In this document: piece after piece, positions 9,181 through 21,160 of the stretch
How the letters are laid out: the number at the start of each line of letters is the position of its first letter
Position numbering within the stretch: position 1 is the first letter of the stretch
From: Platerodrilus igneus
Lineage: Eukaryota; Arthropoda; Insecta; Coleoptera; Lycidae
Assembly: GCA_036346225.1 (NCBI GenBank)
Contig: JARFIW010001484.1
Span: 62,001 to 126,000 of the forward strand
Direction: 5' to 3'
Length of the DNA: 64,000 bases
Program-made: the position numbers and the translations under genes
Notes under the pieces: model-generated
What the model was told of the DNA's origin: nothing
The model's database searches: none
Seen by the model: only the letters and a program-made list of their open reading frames with translations

Positions 9181-11344
9181 ACCTAACTGATCAGATGCTT
9201 TTAAAATCAATTCCAAAAGGCTGAATATTGAGTTATTTATCCAATTTGAATTTCCAATGGAAATGTAGACAGTTAGCTGTAGAAGCCTATACTTGTATTC
9301 GATAGAGAATTAAATTTTATAAAATAAAGGGTATTCCATTTAAATTAAACAAGTTATTACTGTTAAAAACTTGTAATTAATTAGTCATTATTTTCGTACA
9401 CCCTGTATACATTAGTCAATTTTTCACAAATGCTAGACAAAACTTTATCAATTATTAAACCCCAAGTCAAATTTGGTTTAAAACTACCAAAATTGATGTT
9501 AAAATTTTTTGGTTAAACATGTTGCTACATTTTCTCAAAATTGAAAGTATGTTAAAAACTAGGATTTAGGTTTCGGAAACCTAGCAAAAAACACTTTTAT
9601 TTTAATTTTATAAACTGAAAACGTTATATATTTAAAAAAATATAACTTTGATTCGTCTTGTATTTTTGGTCACCCTGTATATTACGAAAGCAATTTTAAC
9701 ACATACTAACACAAGGCCTCTATCAAGCCCAGAATGCAAACTTGTTATAAACTAAGTATATGATTATAAGATTATTTAAGATCATATAATGTCACAAGAG
9801 AGAAATACCTCATGTAAATATCATAAAAACTACGAAAACCAAACATTTAAACCCAAAAATGTACATGATTCATTTATTATGGAAGAACAAATACTAGTCA
9901 CCCTGTATAAAATTAATAACAAGCTACAATTAATTAAAGGAAGCTCATTCTGTAATAACTTCACTACATTTCATTAAAACAAATAATTTCTGAAGCAATT
10001 CGATCATTTTAGAACATTTAAGGACATTTTCAAGCTCAAAACACATACAAATTTAACAGATCTGAAGAAAAATGACCCGTGAAATAATATTTCTTCCAAT
10101 CTAAGCATATTTGCGTAAAGAAATTCATAAATGCGTGTAATTTATACCAGTTTGTAATAGTCAAACACTTGAAAGCAAGCATATTTAAATAAAGTATAGA
10201 TATTTAAAGCGATGGTAAATCATCATATTACGTGCAATATAGAACGTGCGCAAAATACTATATACGTGCAATTTATAACGTACATATTTAATACCATTTG
10301 TTAATCAACTCCTTCTAGAAACTTCCAATATTAGATCATCCCAAATCCAAGACCTTGCAGATACAACTATAATTGAAACACCATTTCTACGTATGAACAA
10401 CTGATAGCGTTCCTTCAACCAATGAGAACGCGTGTAACATTCGAGAAGGAACTTGATTCTATAAAACTAACTATTTTGAAAGAAGATCATTACGTAAATA
10501 CAATTTTTTAGTGAAAGTTTTTAAAGTTGAACTTAATAAAATTCCAACGTAAAGTGACATAAACAGTAGAGTGCATGTTGTAATAAATTCATATATAAAT
10601 TCTGCCGTTTATATAAATGTAAGTTTAGAAATAGTTAATATAAATAAAAATTTTTGCAATTTTTTTAATTTAGAGGCACAAAGTTAATGAATAAACGACA
10701 CTAAGTTATTGGTCAGAACACTAAGTCATTGGTTAATACTCTAAGATACTTAATAAACGAGTTTAAGCTGAATTGTCGGAAGTTTTAGGAGAAGTGGGAA
10801 TTTAAGCCGGGAAACTCCAGCAAGGAGTTTAGGAGAACTATAAGGTCAGAACTATTTATTCAATTTATAACACGTAGCATTTGTAATTTTAAATAATATG
10901 TGTATTCAAAAGTGAGCTTAAAATTCGTATGCGATTAAAATATGGTGTGTAAAAGGTCAACAGAAATTTGGTAGAATTATGCTATAAAAGGGAATATTTC
11001 TTTTGAACGTTCAAATAAACTATTTGTGGTAAGATTCTTTTTTTTTGCTGGCTTTAATTTCTTTAAAAAGGTGTGAAAATTTAGAATCTTCGTAGAGCTA
11101 ATTCGATGGGGATATTTGTTTTATTTTGATTTCAAAGTTCTATAAAAGGTAAATGATATTAAAAATGGCGTAGATTTGTAAATTGTAATTAGATAAAAAT
11201 TTTATTTAGTTCGTTATACAATTTTTGGTGAATTTCGCTTGTCTTATTCAGGTGAATTGAGTATTGGAGGGTGAGTAAAAATTCCTTTTAATCATACCGT
11301 CGCTTCACTCTGTGCGTAGTATCACTGAGCTAGGAAGGCATAAA
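9181..11344. other. Noncoding PLT-1 interior with MITE ends (left arm)
   Basis: No convincing gene. Motifs of the CACCCTGTATA type at about 9,402, 9,668 and 9,900 are the outer bases of mariner-type MITEs. They point the same way, so at least two partial MITEs are nested. Sequence from 10,200 to 11,340 is AT-rich with short tandem-like stretches (CTAAGTCATTGG variants near 10,700). The region is mirrored at about 15,500-17,600. Confidence 0.5.
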
Positions 11345-11526
11345 TTTGATGGTGTTCATTTTAAATTATTTTAAAGACACAGAGAGATGGCGATCAGCAG
11401 CCCTCCACTTTCCCCTGCTATACCTATTTACTACCTGTTTGACCATTTGTTTGTATGCAGGTATATACTGGTCTGTCTGTTTGCTTATTTTCAATTATCC
11501 TTTATGGCAAGCCAACTTCGATAACT

Positions 11527-11632
11527 CTCTCTCTCTCTCTTCCTCCATCCCTTCTTCCCTCCAGCCCTCCCTCACTCTCTACCACCCTCCATCACTCACC
11601 TCTCTCTCTCTCTCTCACACACACACCTACAC
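11527..11632. repeat. (CT)n and (CA)n microsatellite
   Basis: Imperfect CT-rich tract with CTCTCTCT runs followed by CACACACACA. The mirrored tract at about 15,285-15,360 is shorter (GTGTGTGTGTGAGAGAGAGAG). Open frames across it are compositional. Confidence 0.85.
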
Positions 11633-11770
11633 ACGCGTTCGCGCTCGGACATTATTCGGTTACTTTTGTTTGTTTTTTAATAAAAAATATGATAAATGGC
11701 ATGCACTAATAAAAAATACAGAACTTTATACAATTGATTTGAAAAATTGTGTACATAAGTTTGAGATAAA

Positions 11771-13598
11771 TCAGTTTTGCTTTTCTTGAAACCATAAGGT
11801 ATTGATTGATAATCTTCTAAAATTTCCTTTTTCAAGACAAGCTTTGTAGGTCTTGATTTCGTTTGTAGTAATTATCTGATGTGTTTCTGTTCTCCTTATT
11901 TGATTTTGCTCTACCTGTATACTTCCTGGTGGTTGTTTATGAATTAAATTCATCATGGTTTCTAAACGAATGTGTTTAGCTGTGTGATAATTTAAGCTAA
12001 ACCCCTTCACTTTACATACTTTTTGATATTTATCAGTCGATGGAGAGAACACCTTGTAGCTGTAATTTTTAGGTCTCGCTGATGAAAACTCGCATATATA
12101 GCTTCTATAGCCATACTCTTCTAGTTCGTCTGTCATCTCACTAAGTCCTGTACCGGTTGAAACGTTCTATTCGTGCTCCCGAGATATGTAAATTACAGAA
12201 TCAGTATCACAATATACAACCCTATCACCTAGTTTTTCTAAGTAACTGTACAGCTTCAGCCGCGCCTGAGCAGTGACATAAGCGCCAACCACCACGTTAA
12301 CGGTATTGAGAGTGTCAGCAGCTTCTTCTTTATATTGCCAAGAGACAAGTAGTACCTCCTCGTTGATGATAGTAATGTGATTGATATCAATAGCTGGGTT
12401 GGCATCAAGGTTATACAGTTTTAATAGCTGCCGTATGATCGAACACTTGGGCTGATTTTATCGATCTCCAAATTTTCCCCTAAAAGAAAACAAATATAAT
12501 AAATATAAAAAAAGAAAATGAAGATAAATACCAAAATCTATTTAGTATTAATTTAGCTACAGACCTTAATCCTGGATTTTTAATAATGTTTTCAAATTCC
12601 AAAAGCACTCCTTCGCTATTTAGAAAAGTTTCTATGTATGCATCTTTTTCGTTTTTCGTTGCGCAACCAAGAGGCCATCCGGATGCTTCCTGTTTAAGTT
12701 TGATAAACTTGTTCTTCATTTCAGTAAATAATCCTCCGACGTTCTTTTCCCTGTCGTACTGTATGGTGTCGTATTCCCATATTTCATACATTTCTAAAAC
12801 TACATACCCCTTCACAATAACCTTCTTTACCTCATCCACAATCCATGTACCCGATAATGCCCTATCTTCAACTTCGTGATAGCATTCGCTTTGATTGAAA
12901 CCTTCGCCGCATATTCTGCAGAGAACAAACATTAACTTGTCATTCATTTTGTACGGTAAAACAGGGTGATACAAATTTTGTGGTGGAAAAATTTTACATT
13001 TTATGATTCCATCTGTGTGGGGAAGATCTAGCTTCTGACATTCCTCGCCCAGGTAAATTCGCGAGTGTCCTAAAAGGAACCGACCATATTTACATACGTA
13101 CGGATATAATGAACAGACATCCATGCATTTAATTTGTTCATTATCTCTTGCTTTATAATAACTCATGGTACATTCGGTTTTTCCTCCAAAGAATGCTTCA
13201 CGGGGATTTAGAGACAAATAAGTCAGAGCCGGGTGATTGTTTAGTTTTTATAAACTGGCGGTCTTTCTCTAGCAATTGACGAAATTCGTGTTCCCATATT
13301 TCAGTTACTTCATATACTTTTGACCTAAGCCGTTTTGTTTGATTTAAGGTTCGTTCGTACCTTGCATTTAAACTGTCCGTGGGGTTTTTATGAAGAGCAG
13401 CGTCTCTGTCCAGCGCAGTGGCAAGGCATTGAGGACATCCGTGCCAATAGCACCCTTGGAAAAGAAAAATCTTATTTGTGGTTGGATAATAACCATCAAC
13501 CTTTACCCCCGCTACAGCAGCCTCTTTCTGCTTCAATGAATATTGTATTCTAATGTTTCTTTGTGTTTCCTCATACATCAACTATTGTAGGACTATTC
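11771..13598 (-). pseudogene. B-family DNA polymerase, polymerase part (left arm), with one intron
   Basis: The frame runs from the hinge side outward. First comes a nuclease-like insert with VDGYYP and FQGCYWHGCPQC (about 13,425-13,510), typical of polymerases in animal repeats. Then motif A, DVCSLYPYV (13,101-13,121), a cysteine pair (CRICG), and motif B, KLILNRFW|GKFG, interrupted by a 52-bp GT-AG intron (12,480-12,531). Motif C is VVYCDTDSVIYI (about 12,195-12,215), followed by the post-palm GLSEMTDEL...PKNYSYKV...KVKG module. Damage: a frameshift near 13,210, in-frame TAA at 12,460-12,462 and TAG at 12,167-12,169, and a frame change near the C-terminus. The first stop is also in the right arm. 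This is a viral/linear-plasmid-like, probably protein-primed polymerase. The terminal protein is not identified. Confidence 0.88.
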
Positions 13599-13684
13599 TG
13601 GATTGGTTGTTTGCGTTTATATAACCGTTTTTTGGAATTACGCCTATGGTATTGGGTTTTAGAAAATTTTGTCTAAAACCCAAT

Positions 13685-15165
13685 CCATGGCGTAATTCAA
13701 AAACGTTATAAACGCAACAACAACAGATGTGGCTGATACATGTATCTGAAGCGAAAGCGGTGGCAGGTGGTGATGGTTATCAACCACAAATATTTTCTTT
13801 CAAGGTGCTAGGACGGATGTCTCAATGCTGCTGCGTTGGACGCTGCTCAACGCGGTCGGTAAAATCAAACAAAACAGGTCAAGAATATGGTAACTGAAAT
13901 ATCGTGCGGTCTGAAAACCGCCGGTTAAAAACAACAATCCCGGCTTCTGTCTCTAAATCCCGTGAGCATTCTTTGGAGGAAGAATGTACCATGATTATAA
14001 AGCAGAGATAATGAACAAATTAAATGCATGGATGTTCGTTATCGTGCGTGTATGGTCGGTTCCTGGACACTCGCGACTGGGCGAGATCGAGCTTCTTCCA
14101 CAGATGGAATCATAATGAATTTTCACCACAATTGTCACCTGTTTTACCGTACAAAATGAATGACAAGTTAATGTTTGTTCTCTGCAGTAGCTGGCGAAGG
14201 TCAATCAAAGCTGCATCACGAAGTTGAAGATGGGCATTATCGGTACATGGATGGATGATGGTGAAGGTTGTGAAGGGTATGTAGAGAAATGTATGAATAT
14301 GGATACGACACCATACGTACGACAGGAAAGAACGTCGGAGGATTATTTCTGAAATGAAGAACAAGTTTATCAAACAAACAGGAAGCATCCGGATGGCCTC
14401 TTGGTGCGCAACGAAGATGCAACATAGAAACTTTCTAAATAGCGAAGAGTGCTTTTGGAATTTGAAAACGATTATTAAAAATCGGGATTAAGGTCTTTAG
14501 CTAAATTAACTAAATAGATTTTGGTATTTATCTTCATTTTCTTTTATATTATTATTTGTTTTCTTTGGGGAAAGTGGAGATCGATAAAATCAGCCAAGTG
14601 TTCGATCATCGGCGCTAACAGACTGTATGCTGATGTAACGCTGATCAATCTACTATCGATCGGGTCTGTCTCTTGCGGCAATATGAAGAAGCTGCTGACA
14701 CTCTCAATCCGTTAACGTGGTGGTTGGCGCTTATGTCACTGCTCGGCGCCAGGAAACTGGGCTGGGTGATAGGGTTGTGATCTGATTCTGTGTTTACATC
14801 TCGCATGAACGTTTCAACGTACAGGACGGTGAGATGACAGAACTGAAATATGGCTATGGAAGCTATATGCGGTTTTCATCGGCGGACAAAATTACGCTCA
14901 AGGTTTCTCCATCGACTGATAAATATCAAAAGTATGAAATGAAGGGTTTAACAGAATTATCACACAGCTAAACACATTCGTTTAGAAACCATGAATTTAA
15001 TTCATAAACAACCACCAGGAAATACAGGTGAGCAAAATCAAATAAGGAGAACAGAAACACATCAGATAATTACTACAAACGAAATCAAGACCTGCTGTCT
15101 TGAAAAAGAAAGAAGATTATCGAATCAATACCTTATGGTTTCAAGAAAAGCAAAACTGATTATCT
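13685..15165 (+). pseudogene. B-family DNA polymerase, polymerase part (right arm, severely degraded)
   Basis: Collinear copy of 11,771-13,598, but with small deletions throughout, so no frame longer than about 90 codons survives. Matching blocks include the NTVNVV region near 14,705, the intron (GTATTTATC at 14,524 to TTTCTTTGGGG) and the C-terminal 3' end at 15,159. Relative to the left arm it is about 38% shorter in the first 230 bases, 27% in the next 250, and 11-17% after that. Loss is mostly of one to several bases at a time. Confidence 0.85.
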
Positions 15166-17639
15166 CAAACTTATGTGCACAATTTTCAAATCAATGTATA
15201 AAGTTCTGTATTTTTATTAGTGCATGCCATTTATCATATTTTTTCAAACAAAAGTAACCGAATAATGTCCGAGCGCGAACGCGTGTGTGTGTGTGAGAGA
15301 GAGAGAGTGGTGATGGAGGTGGTAGAGTGAGGAGCTGAAGAAGGGATGGAGGAGAAGAGAGAAGGTTATCGAGTTGGCTGCCATAAAGATAATTGAAAAT
15401 AGCAAACAGACAGACCAGTATATACCTGCATACAACAAATGGTCAAACAGGTTAAATGGTCGGGAAAGTGGAGGGCTGATCGCTCTGTGTCTTTAAAATA
15501 ATTTAAAATGAACCCATCAAATTTATGCCTTCCTAGGCTCATGTACTACGCCAGTGAACGACGGTATGATTAAAAGTTTTACTCCTCCTCAATACTCAAT
15601 TCACCTGAATAAGACAAGCGAAATTCACCAAAATTGTTAACGATAATAAAATTTTTCTAATTCAATTTCAAATCTACGCCATTTTTAATATCTTTACCTT
15701 TATGAACTTTGAAATCAAAATAAAACAAATATCCCCATCGATTGTCTGAGATTCAAATTTTCACCTTTTTAAAGAAATTAAAGCCGGCAAGAAAAAAATC
15801 TTACCACAAATAGTTGTTTGAACGTTCAAAGAAAATATTCCTTTATGCATAATTCTCCAAATTTCGTGACCTTTACACCTATTTTAATCGCATGCGAATT
15901 TTAAGCTCACTTTTGAATACACATGATTTGTGTAAAATTACAAATGCTACGTGTTATAAATTGAATAAATAGTTCTGACCCTTATAGTACTCCTAAACTC
16001 CTGCTGGAGTTGTCCGGCTTAAATTCCAATCTCCAAAACTTCCGACAATTCAGCTTAACTCGTTTTTAAGTATCTTAGAGGATTAACCAATGACTTAGTG
16101 TTCTGACCAATAACTTACGTGTCGATTTATTCATTAACTTGCCTCTAAATTGAAAAATTGCAAAATTTTATTTACTATTAACATTTCTTAAACTGTACAT
16201 TTATATAAACGGCAGAATTTAGTATATGAATTTGATTACAACATAGCCTCTCTGTTTATGTCCTTTACGTTGAATTTTATTAAGTTCAACTTTAAACATG
16301 TTGCACTAAAAATTGTATTTACGAATATCTTGCTTTCAAAATAGTTAGTTTTATAGAATCAAGTTCCTCTCGAATGTTACACGCGTTCTCATTGGTTGAA
16401 GGAACTATCAGTTGTTCATACGTAGAAATGGTGTTTCAATTATAGTTGTATCTGCAAGGTCTTGGTTGGGATGATCTAATATTGGAAGTTTCTGAAGGAG
16501 TTGATTAACAAATGGTATTAAATATGTGCGTTATAAATTGCACGTATATAGTATTTTGCGCACGTTCTTGCACGATATGATGATTTACCTATCGCTTTAA
16601 ATATCTATACTTTATTTCAAATATGCGTTGCTTTCAAGTGTTTGACTATTACAAACTGGTATAAATTACACGCATTTAGTGAATTTCTTTACGCAAATAT
16701 GCTTAGATTGGAAGAAATATTATTTACAGGGTACATTTTCTTCAGATCTGTTAAATTTGATATGTGTTTTGAGCTTAAATGTCCTTATGTTCGTAAAATG
16801 ATCGAATTCTTGTAGAAACTTATTGATTTTAATGAAATCTAGTGAAGTTATACAAATCTTCTTTAATTAATGTAGCTTGTTTTAATAACAGGGACTAGTA
16901 TGTTCTTCATATAAATGAATCATGTGCATTTTGGGTTTAACTGTTTGGTTTTCTAGTTTTATGATATTTACATGAGGTTTTTTCTCTTGTGACATTATAT
17001 GATCTTAAATAATCTTATAATCTAATACTTAGTTTATAATAAGTTTGCATTTTCGGCTTGATATAGGCCTTGGTAGTATGTGTTAAAATTGCTTTCGTAA
17101 TATACAGGGTGACCAAAATACAAGACGAATCAAAGTTATATTTTTTAAATATATAATGTTTTCAGTTTATGCCATTAAAATAAAAGTTTTCGCTAGGTTT
17201 CCGAAACCTAAATCCTAGTTTTAACATACTTTCAATTTTGAGAAAATGTAGCAACAATTTTAACAAAAATTTTAACATCAATTTTGGTAGTTTTAAACCA
17301 AATTTGACTTGGGGTTTAATAATTGATAAAGTTTTGTCTAGCATTTGTGAAAAATTGACTAATGTATACAGGGTGTACGAAAATAATGACTAAATAAGTT
17401 TAACAATTTTTCGAAACAGTAATAACTTGTTTAATTTAAATTGGTAAATACCCTTTCAGCTTTTGATAAAATTTAATTCTCTGATCGTGGTTTAATACAA
17501 TTTTATAGTGACTCTACAGCTATTACTGTCTACATGTTTCTCATGTGGAACACGTTCAAATTGTGATAAATAACTCAATATTCAGCCTGTTTGAATTGAT
17601 TTAAAAGCAGTCTGATCAGTTCGTTATAAATAAAATAAG
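15166..17639. other. Noncoding PLT-1 interior (right arm)
   Basis: Mirror of 9,200-11,770, including the GT/GA microsatellite (about 15,285-15,360) and MITE ends ACAGGGTGACC (17,104) and ACAGGGTGTACG (17,369). A GTTATAAATAAAATAAGTTT block occurs twice (17,622 and 17,811). No gene is supported. Frames at 17,162-17,344 are antisense to nothing recognisable. Confidence 0.6.
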
Positions 17640-18098
17640 TTTAGTTGGTTTTATGTGAAATTTCGTCTAAACAGCTTATTACATGCCTAGCTATTGTAAT
17701 TGCCTCAGTGAAAGGAGACACGTTGCCTTGTTCTACAAGCCTTTTATGAAATATTACACAAGCCTGTGTTGAAATGTTGACATCGCTAATGCAGTACTCA
17801 TCATATCCGTTATAAATAAAATAAGTTTAGTTTTGTGTTCCTCGTACCATTGTAAGAAATATTGGCGCTCTGCATATCTCATGTTCTCAGGTTGGTAATT
17901 TTTTGGTAGTGGACCCACATAATGCTTATTAGCTTTTGGTGTTGAACAAGTGAGGAAAGTACCTTTTTCAACTCTAAAAGTCCAAAGGATGCAGGAAGGT
18001 CGGTCGGTCAATTTCATAGGAAAGTAGTTTAAAGTGTCTATAAATTTAATGTTTCTACGGTCATCATTAAAATTTTACTTATGATACTTCTTTTAATC
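17640..18098 (-). pseudogene. B-family DNA polymerase, exonuclease part (right arm, truncated)
   Basis: The minus-strand frame from 18,017 holds MKLTDRPSCILW through PENMRYAERQYFLQWYEEHKTKL, equivalent to 8,785-9,000 of the left arm. The Exo III and LFRRNF region follows with frameshifts to about 17,640. Upstream of about 18,098 the sequence jumps to the mariner leader, because the segment equivalent to 6,118-8,679 of the left arm is deleted here. Exo I and Exo II are therefore absent. Confidence 0.8.
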
Positions 18099-18450
18099 GA
18101 TTTTCCATGTTTCAATTAATTGACAGCTTGTCTTGAATTTTCCAAATTCTTTCTAAACAGTACCAAATAAAAGAAACATAATTTGCTTCTAAATGGTTTT
18201 ATTTTGCTAAAAATTAAAGTTTTGTTAAATTTTAGTGTCTCGTTTTTAAGATTATTTCCATTAACCCCTTGTATTTGAAATAACGTCTATAAGATTGCAA
18301 AATTTAAGGGTTCCCATTTAATTAAAAATTGGGGTTTCCGGTAAACCGGAAGTAATTTTCGAAAAAAATAAGCATTTTCCTTTCATTTATGTAAAAGTTT
18401 ATAAATATCGTCCTTTTGTTTTAAAATTTCGTTGGTTTCTTTATAACCCT
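18099..18450 (-). mobile_element. Mariner leader remnant (right arm)
   Basis: Corresponds to 5,787-6,118 of the left arm (shared TCAAGACAAGCTGTCAA, CCATTTAG, TTCCGGTTTACCGGAA). The transposase and all sequence up to the polymerase exonuclease part are gone. A stretch of about 75 bp (around 18,235-18,310) has no counterpart in the left copy. Confidence 0.75.
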
Positions 18451-20869
18451 GAATATAAAGGAATTCGGTACTTTAAATTCGAAAACCTGCGGTTCTTGTT
18501 CAAATATTGGCTGAAAAGGGAAAGGACTTGGGTGGTTTAAATTTTGACAAAAATTTAAAACCCTCCAAGCAAACTGGGTGTCTTCTGTGTATAACTTTGT
18601 ATTAAAATTAAGTTTAAATGACTCCATGCTTGGTATTAAATATTTTTAAATTTTGTTATGTAAATGTCAGAATAAACATTTTAGGATAGTATTACATTGT
18701 TCATTTTTATAAAAGGCTATAACGTTACCACGAAATGCAACAAGAGAGGGTGCGCATGGGTATAGCCGCGCATGGGCAGGGTGCCACGCGCAGGTGTTCG
18801 CATGGGCAGAGGGTGCACGCGCGCAGGGGGGCTGGGCTGGTGTCTGAGCGTACACGAGGGAACGGATGTTAACAGTCACCAAGCATCTAATTCTTTATTT
18901 GGTATGGGTACTTACTGGTATGTATCCGGAGTAAAAATACCATTTGTACCGCAGCTTATTAATAAAATTAGTTTACGAGCGAAGATGACAAAGGTACATC
19001 ATTCCTAATAGTACACAATCTACGCATGGGGAAGATAAAATAAAAGATAGTTGTATAGATTTTGTAAATCTATTGTATATATTAGTTTTAAGATTCCATA
19101 ATTTTTAAGTTCTTCTCCCCCTTCTTCTAAATCCTTCCTGCTTCTATCCTGGTTGACAGAGTATACGTGTTATCTCCACGTGGTGTTCGCGGGACACAAC
19201 GGTTTTAGATTTCTCGGGAAATGGTTGGTTAAAGCATATGTCTTGGCTAGAAAAAAAGTTTTAAAGATGGAGTTAAATAAAGATAAGCAAAATTAAAGAT
19301 TTGGGTCTTTAAAAGGCATAACTTTGTATGAGATGGTCCTATTTAAAATCTATTTACAGATTTGGGCTACCTAGAAAATCTAATACTAGTTGATTCCAAA
19401 CAAAATTTAGTTATGTTTAAAAGTGACTACCAGGCGGATAATAAATACAATGGGGTCTAGTATTAGAATTCGTCGGTACAAAAACCAAGTCCTACTGTAT
19501 TTAAGCGAGAAAGACACGATTAAAATGATTAAAGGGGTCTCACGAAGTGTAGTTAAGTAAAACCGCGGATGCTACAACCTAAGCAAGCATATATTCCCAA
19601 AACGGATGGGCATGCAACTACGCAACAGTGCGTGGGAGAATAAGATTTTCTCCAATAGAAATTAAAGTTTCCATGTACGTAGCATCAGTCATTGGGAAAT
19701 GGTAGAAATGTTAAAAACCTATAAAGGCATTATTATTGTGGTTTAGAAAAATAGTTTTCTTGGACTAAATAAATAGCTTAGACTGATTAATGTATATGGT
19801 TACATATTCTCGTACACATCTGCAAACATCTGCTTACGTCCACATACAAACATGGCGATGCCGGTAGTTTTGTTTAACAAATAGTAGGAAGATACGTTAG
19901 GTGTTAGTGTGGGAAGCCCATCGGATCGTTTGATTAAAAAGAACGATGCGGTGGAATGTATGGTGGTTCCCGTTAGAATAATTGAAAGTAGTTAATCGAT
20001 TGTATTAGATATTTAAATATGCGAAAGTGTAAAGCCTACATGTGCAAAATTTAATTATCAGACAAAAAGTGCGCGATGTGCTATACTTTTAACGAAAGTA
20101 TAGAATGATGCTTTGCAGGGTCCTAGCAGTAAAAAGACGATTGACTTTTTTCAAGCAACTACAAGAATAGCAGTAGCGCAGAGAAGGGGTATGCATGTAT
20201 TATACAGCACACTGTTATTATAAAATATGTTGGTTACCGGTAGCTCGAACGTGTAATTGATCACGACTTATAGATCCTCGAAGTTTAAAACTTCCGAGAC
20301 CATTGTCGTTTGAAAATGTTTGGAAATTATCAGAACGGGGCGGGCCGAAGTATAAGTTATATGGATGATTGCCCGAGTTTTTCTACCTTTACGAAGGAAT
20401 CAAAGTTGACAGACATCGAGCATCTAATTCTCTATTTGGGCGATATCGGTATTTACCGGTTCTAGAAATCATTACGTGCTACCGACCGCTATGCGGAAGA
20501 TTTGGTTCTAGGAAATGAGCAACCTATGAAAGCACAGAATATTTGAATCAATGCTAATTGGTTTAGTGACCGCGTTTGTACACTTTTCGAGTGTCTTCGG
20601 CAATCTTCGATTGTTTCCAAAAAAATATTCAAACCTGCCATTTCCTAAAATATGACATATAAGCTATTTAAAATTAAATTGCTTTATTAGTAAGTATTCT
20701 GTAGACAACAAGTTTGGTATTTCCTTAGTAAAGGTTTAAAGTTTTTTATTAAGTTTTTTTTTATAGTAGCACTGAATTTTCTACTGCATGACTTGGAGCC
20801 AATTTGTGCGTGTGCTACCACCCTTTTGGATTTTAATATGCACACGATGCGATTATTGATCCGTATAAC
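18451..20869. other. Degenerate PLT-1 interior (right arm)
   Basis: Mirror of 3,250-5,780. It contains the scrambled end of the large gene (to about 18,660), a GC-rich minisatellite (18,743-18,841), a decayed VLEFVG...KSY remnant near 19,455-19,560 and the EHLILYLGDI repeat segment near 20,420. No intact frame. Agreement with the left arm is high from about 19,000 outward. Confidence 0.65.
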
Positions 20870-20995
20870 ATGGAAGACGTTTCCGATGTTTCTTCTAACT
20901 GCATTCGCAACATGGACGATTTGAACAGGGTGCATGCATTTGTGCTAAATGTACTGGACGAGCAGCAAGGATGGGCAAAAAATGACGTCATTTAG
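20870..20995 (+). CDS. Conserved acidic micro-ORF (41 aa), PLT-1 right arm
   Basis: Same reading as 3,123-3,248 with one conservative nucleotide change near the end (AKND for AKDD), frame intact. It sits upstream of the zinc-finger pseudogene on the same strand. The TGACGTCA palindrome overlaps its last codons (20,983-20,990). Confidence 0.5.
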   Translation: MEDVSDVSSNCIRNMDDLNRVHAFVLNVLDEQQGWAKNDVI

Positions 20996-21160
20996 TTCCC
21001 CGCTGAATCTTCAACTTCGTTCAGCTGTCTTCGGAAACTTTCGGTTTGCATTCTATAGGGTACATAAAGCAGGTACGCAAGATTAAACTCTTTAGTTATA
21101 AGTTAGTTTGCTTACAAGTTTCACCAAAGTCCTATAGTGCGGATTTTGTTTTGTACTAAA

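Larger units (their letters stand above)
1..13663. repeat. Left arm of giant inverted duplication
   Basis: Base 1 pairs with base 24,333 and the arm runs inward to the hinge at 13,664-13,671, where a 13-bp perfect stem (13,651-13,663 with 13,672-13,684) closes on an 8-base loop. The arm carries a BEL/Pao fragment followed by a Polinton-like element interior. Because the flanking BEL sequence is also duplicated, this is not simply the terminal inverted repeat of one element. The arm very likely extends upstream of the window. The left arm keeps about 2.56 kb (roughly 6,118-8,679) that the right arm lacks. Confidence 0.93.

Noticed and set aside
11346..11789. 147-codon frame with a Ser-rich SLSLSHTHTYT stretch
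   Set aside because: It crosses a CT/CA microsatellite and is antisense-overlapping with the polymerase 3' end. No family resemblance, and the mirror copy is not open.
18772..19008. Gly-rich frames over the GC-rich block (also 48,564-48,860 N-terminal half and 18,667-18,882)
   Set aside because: Produced by the GC-rich minisatellite. Only the LINKISL... end outside the array looks like real coding remnant.
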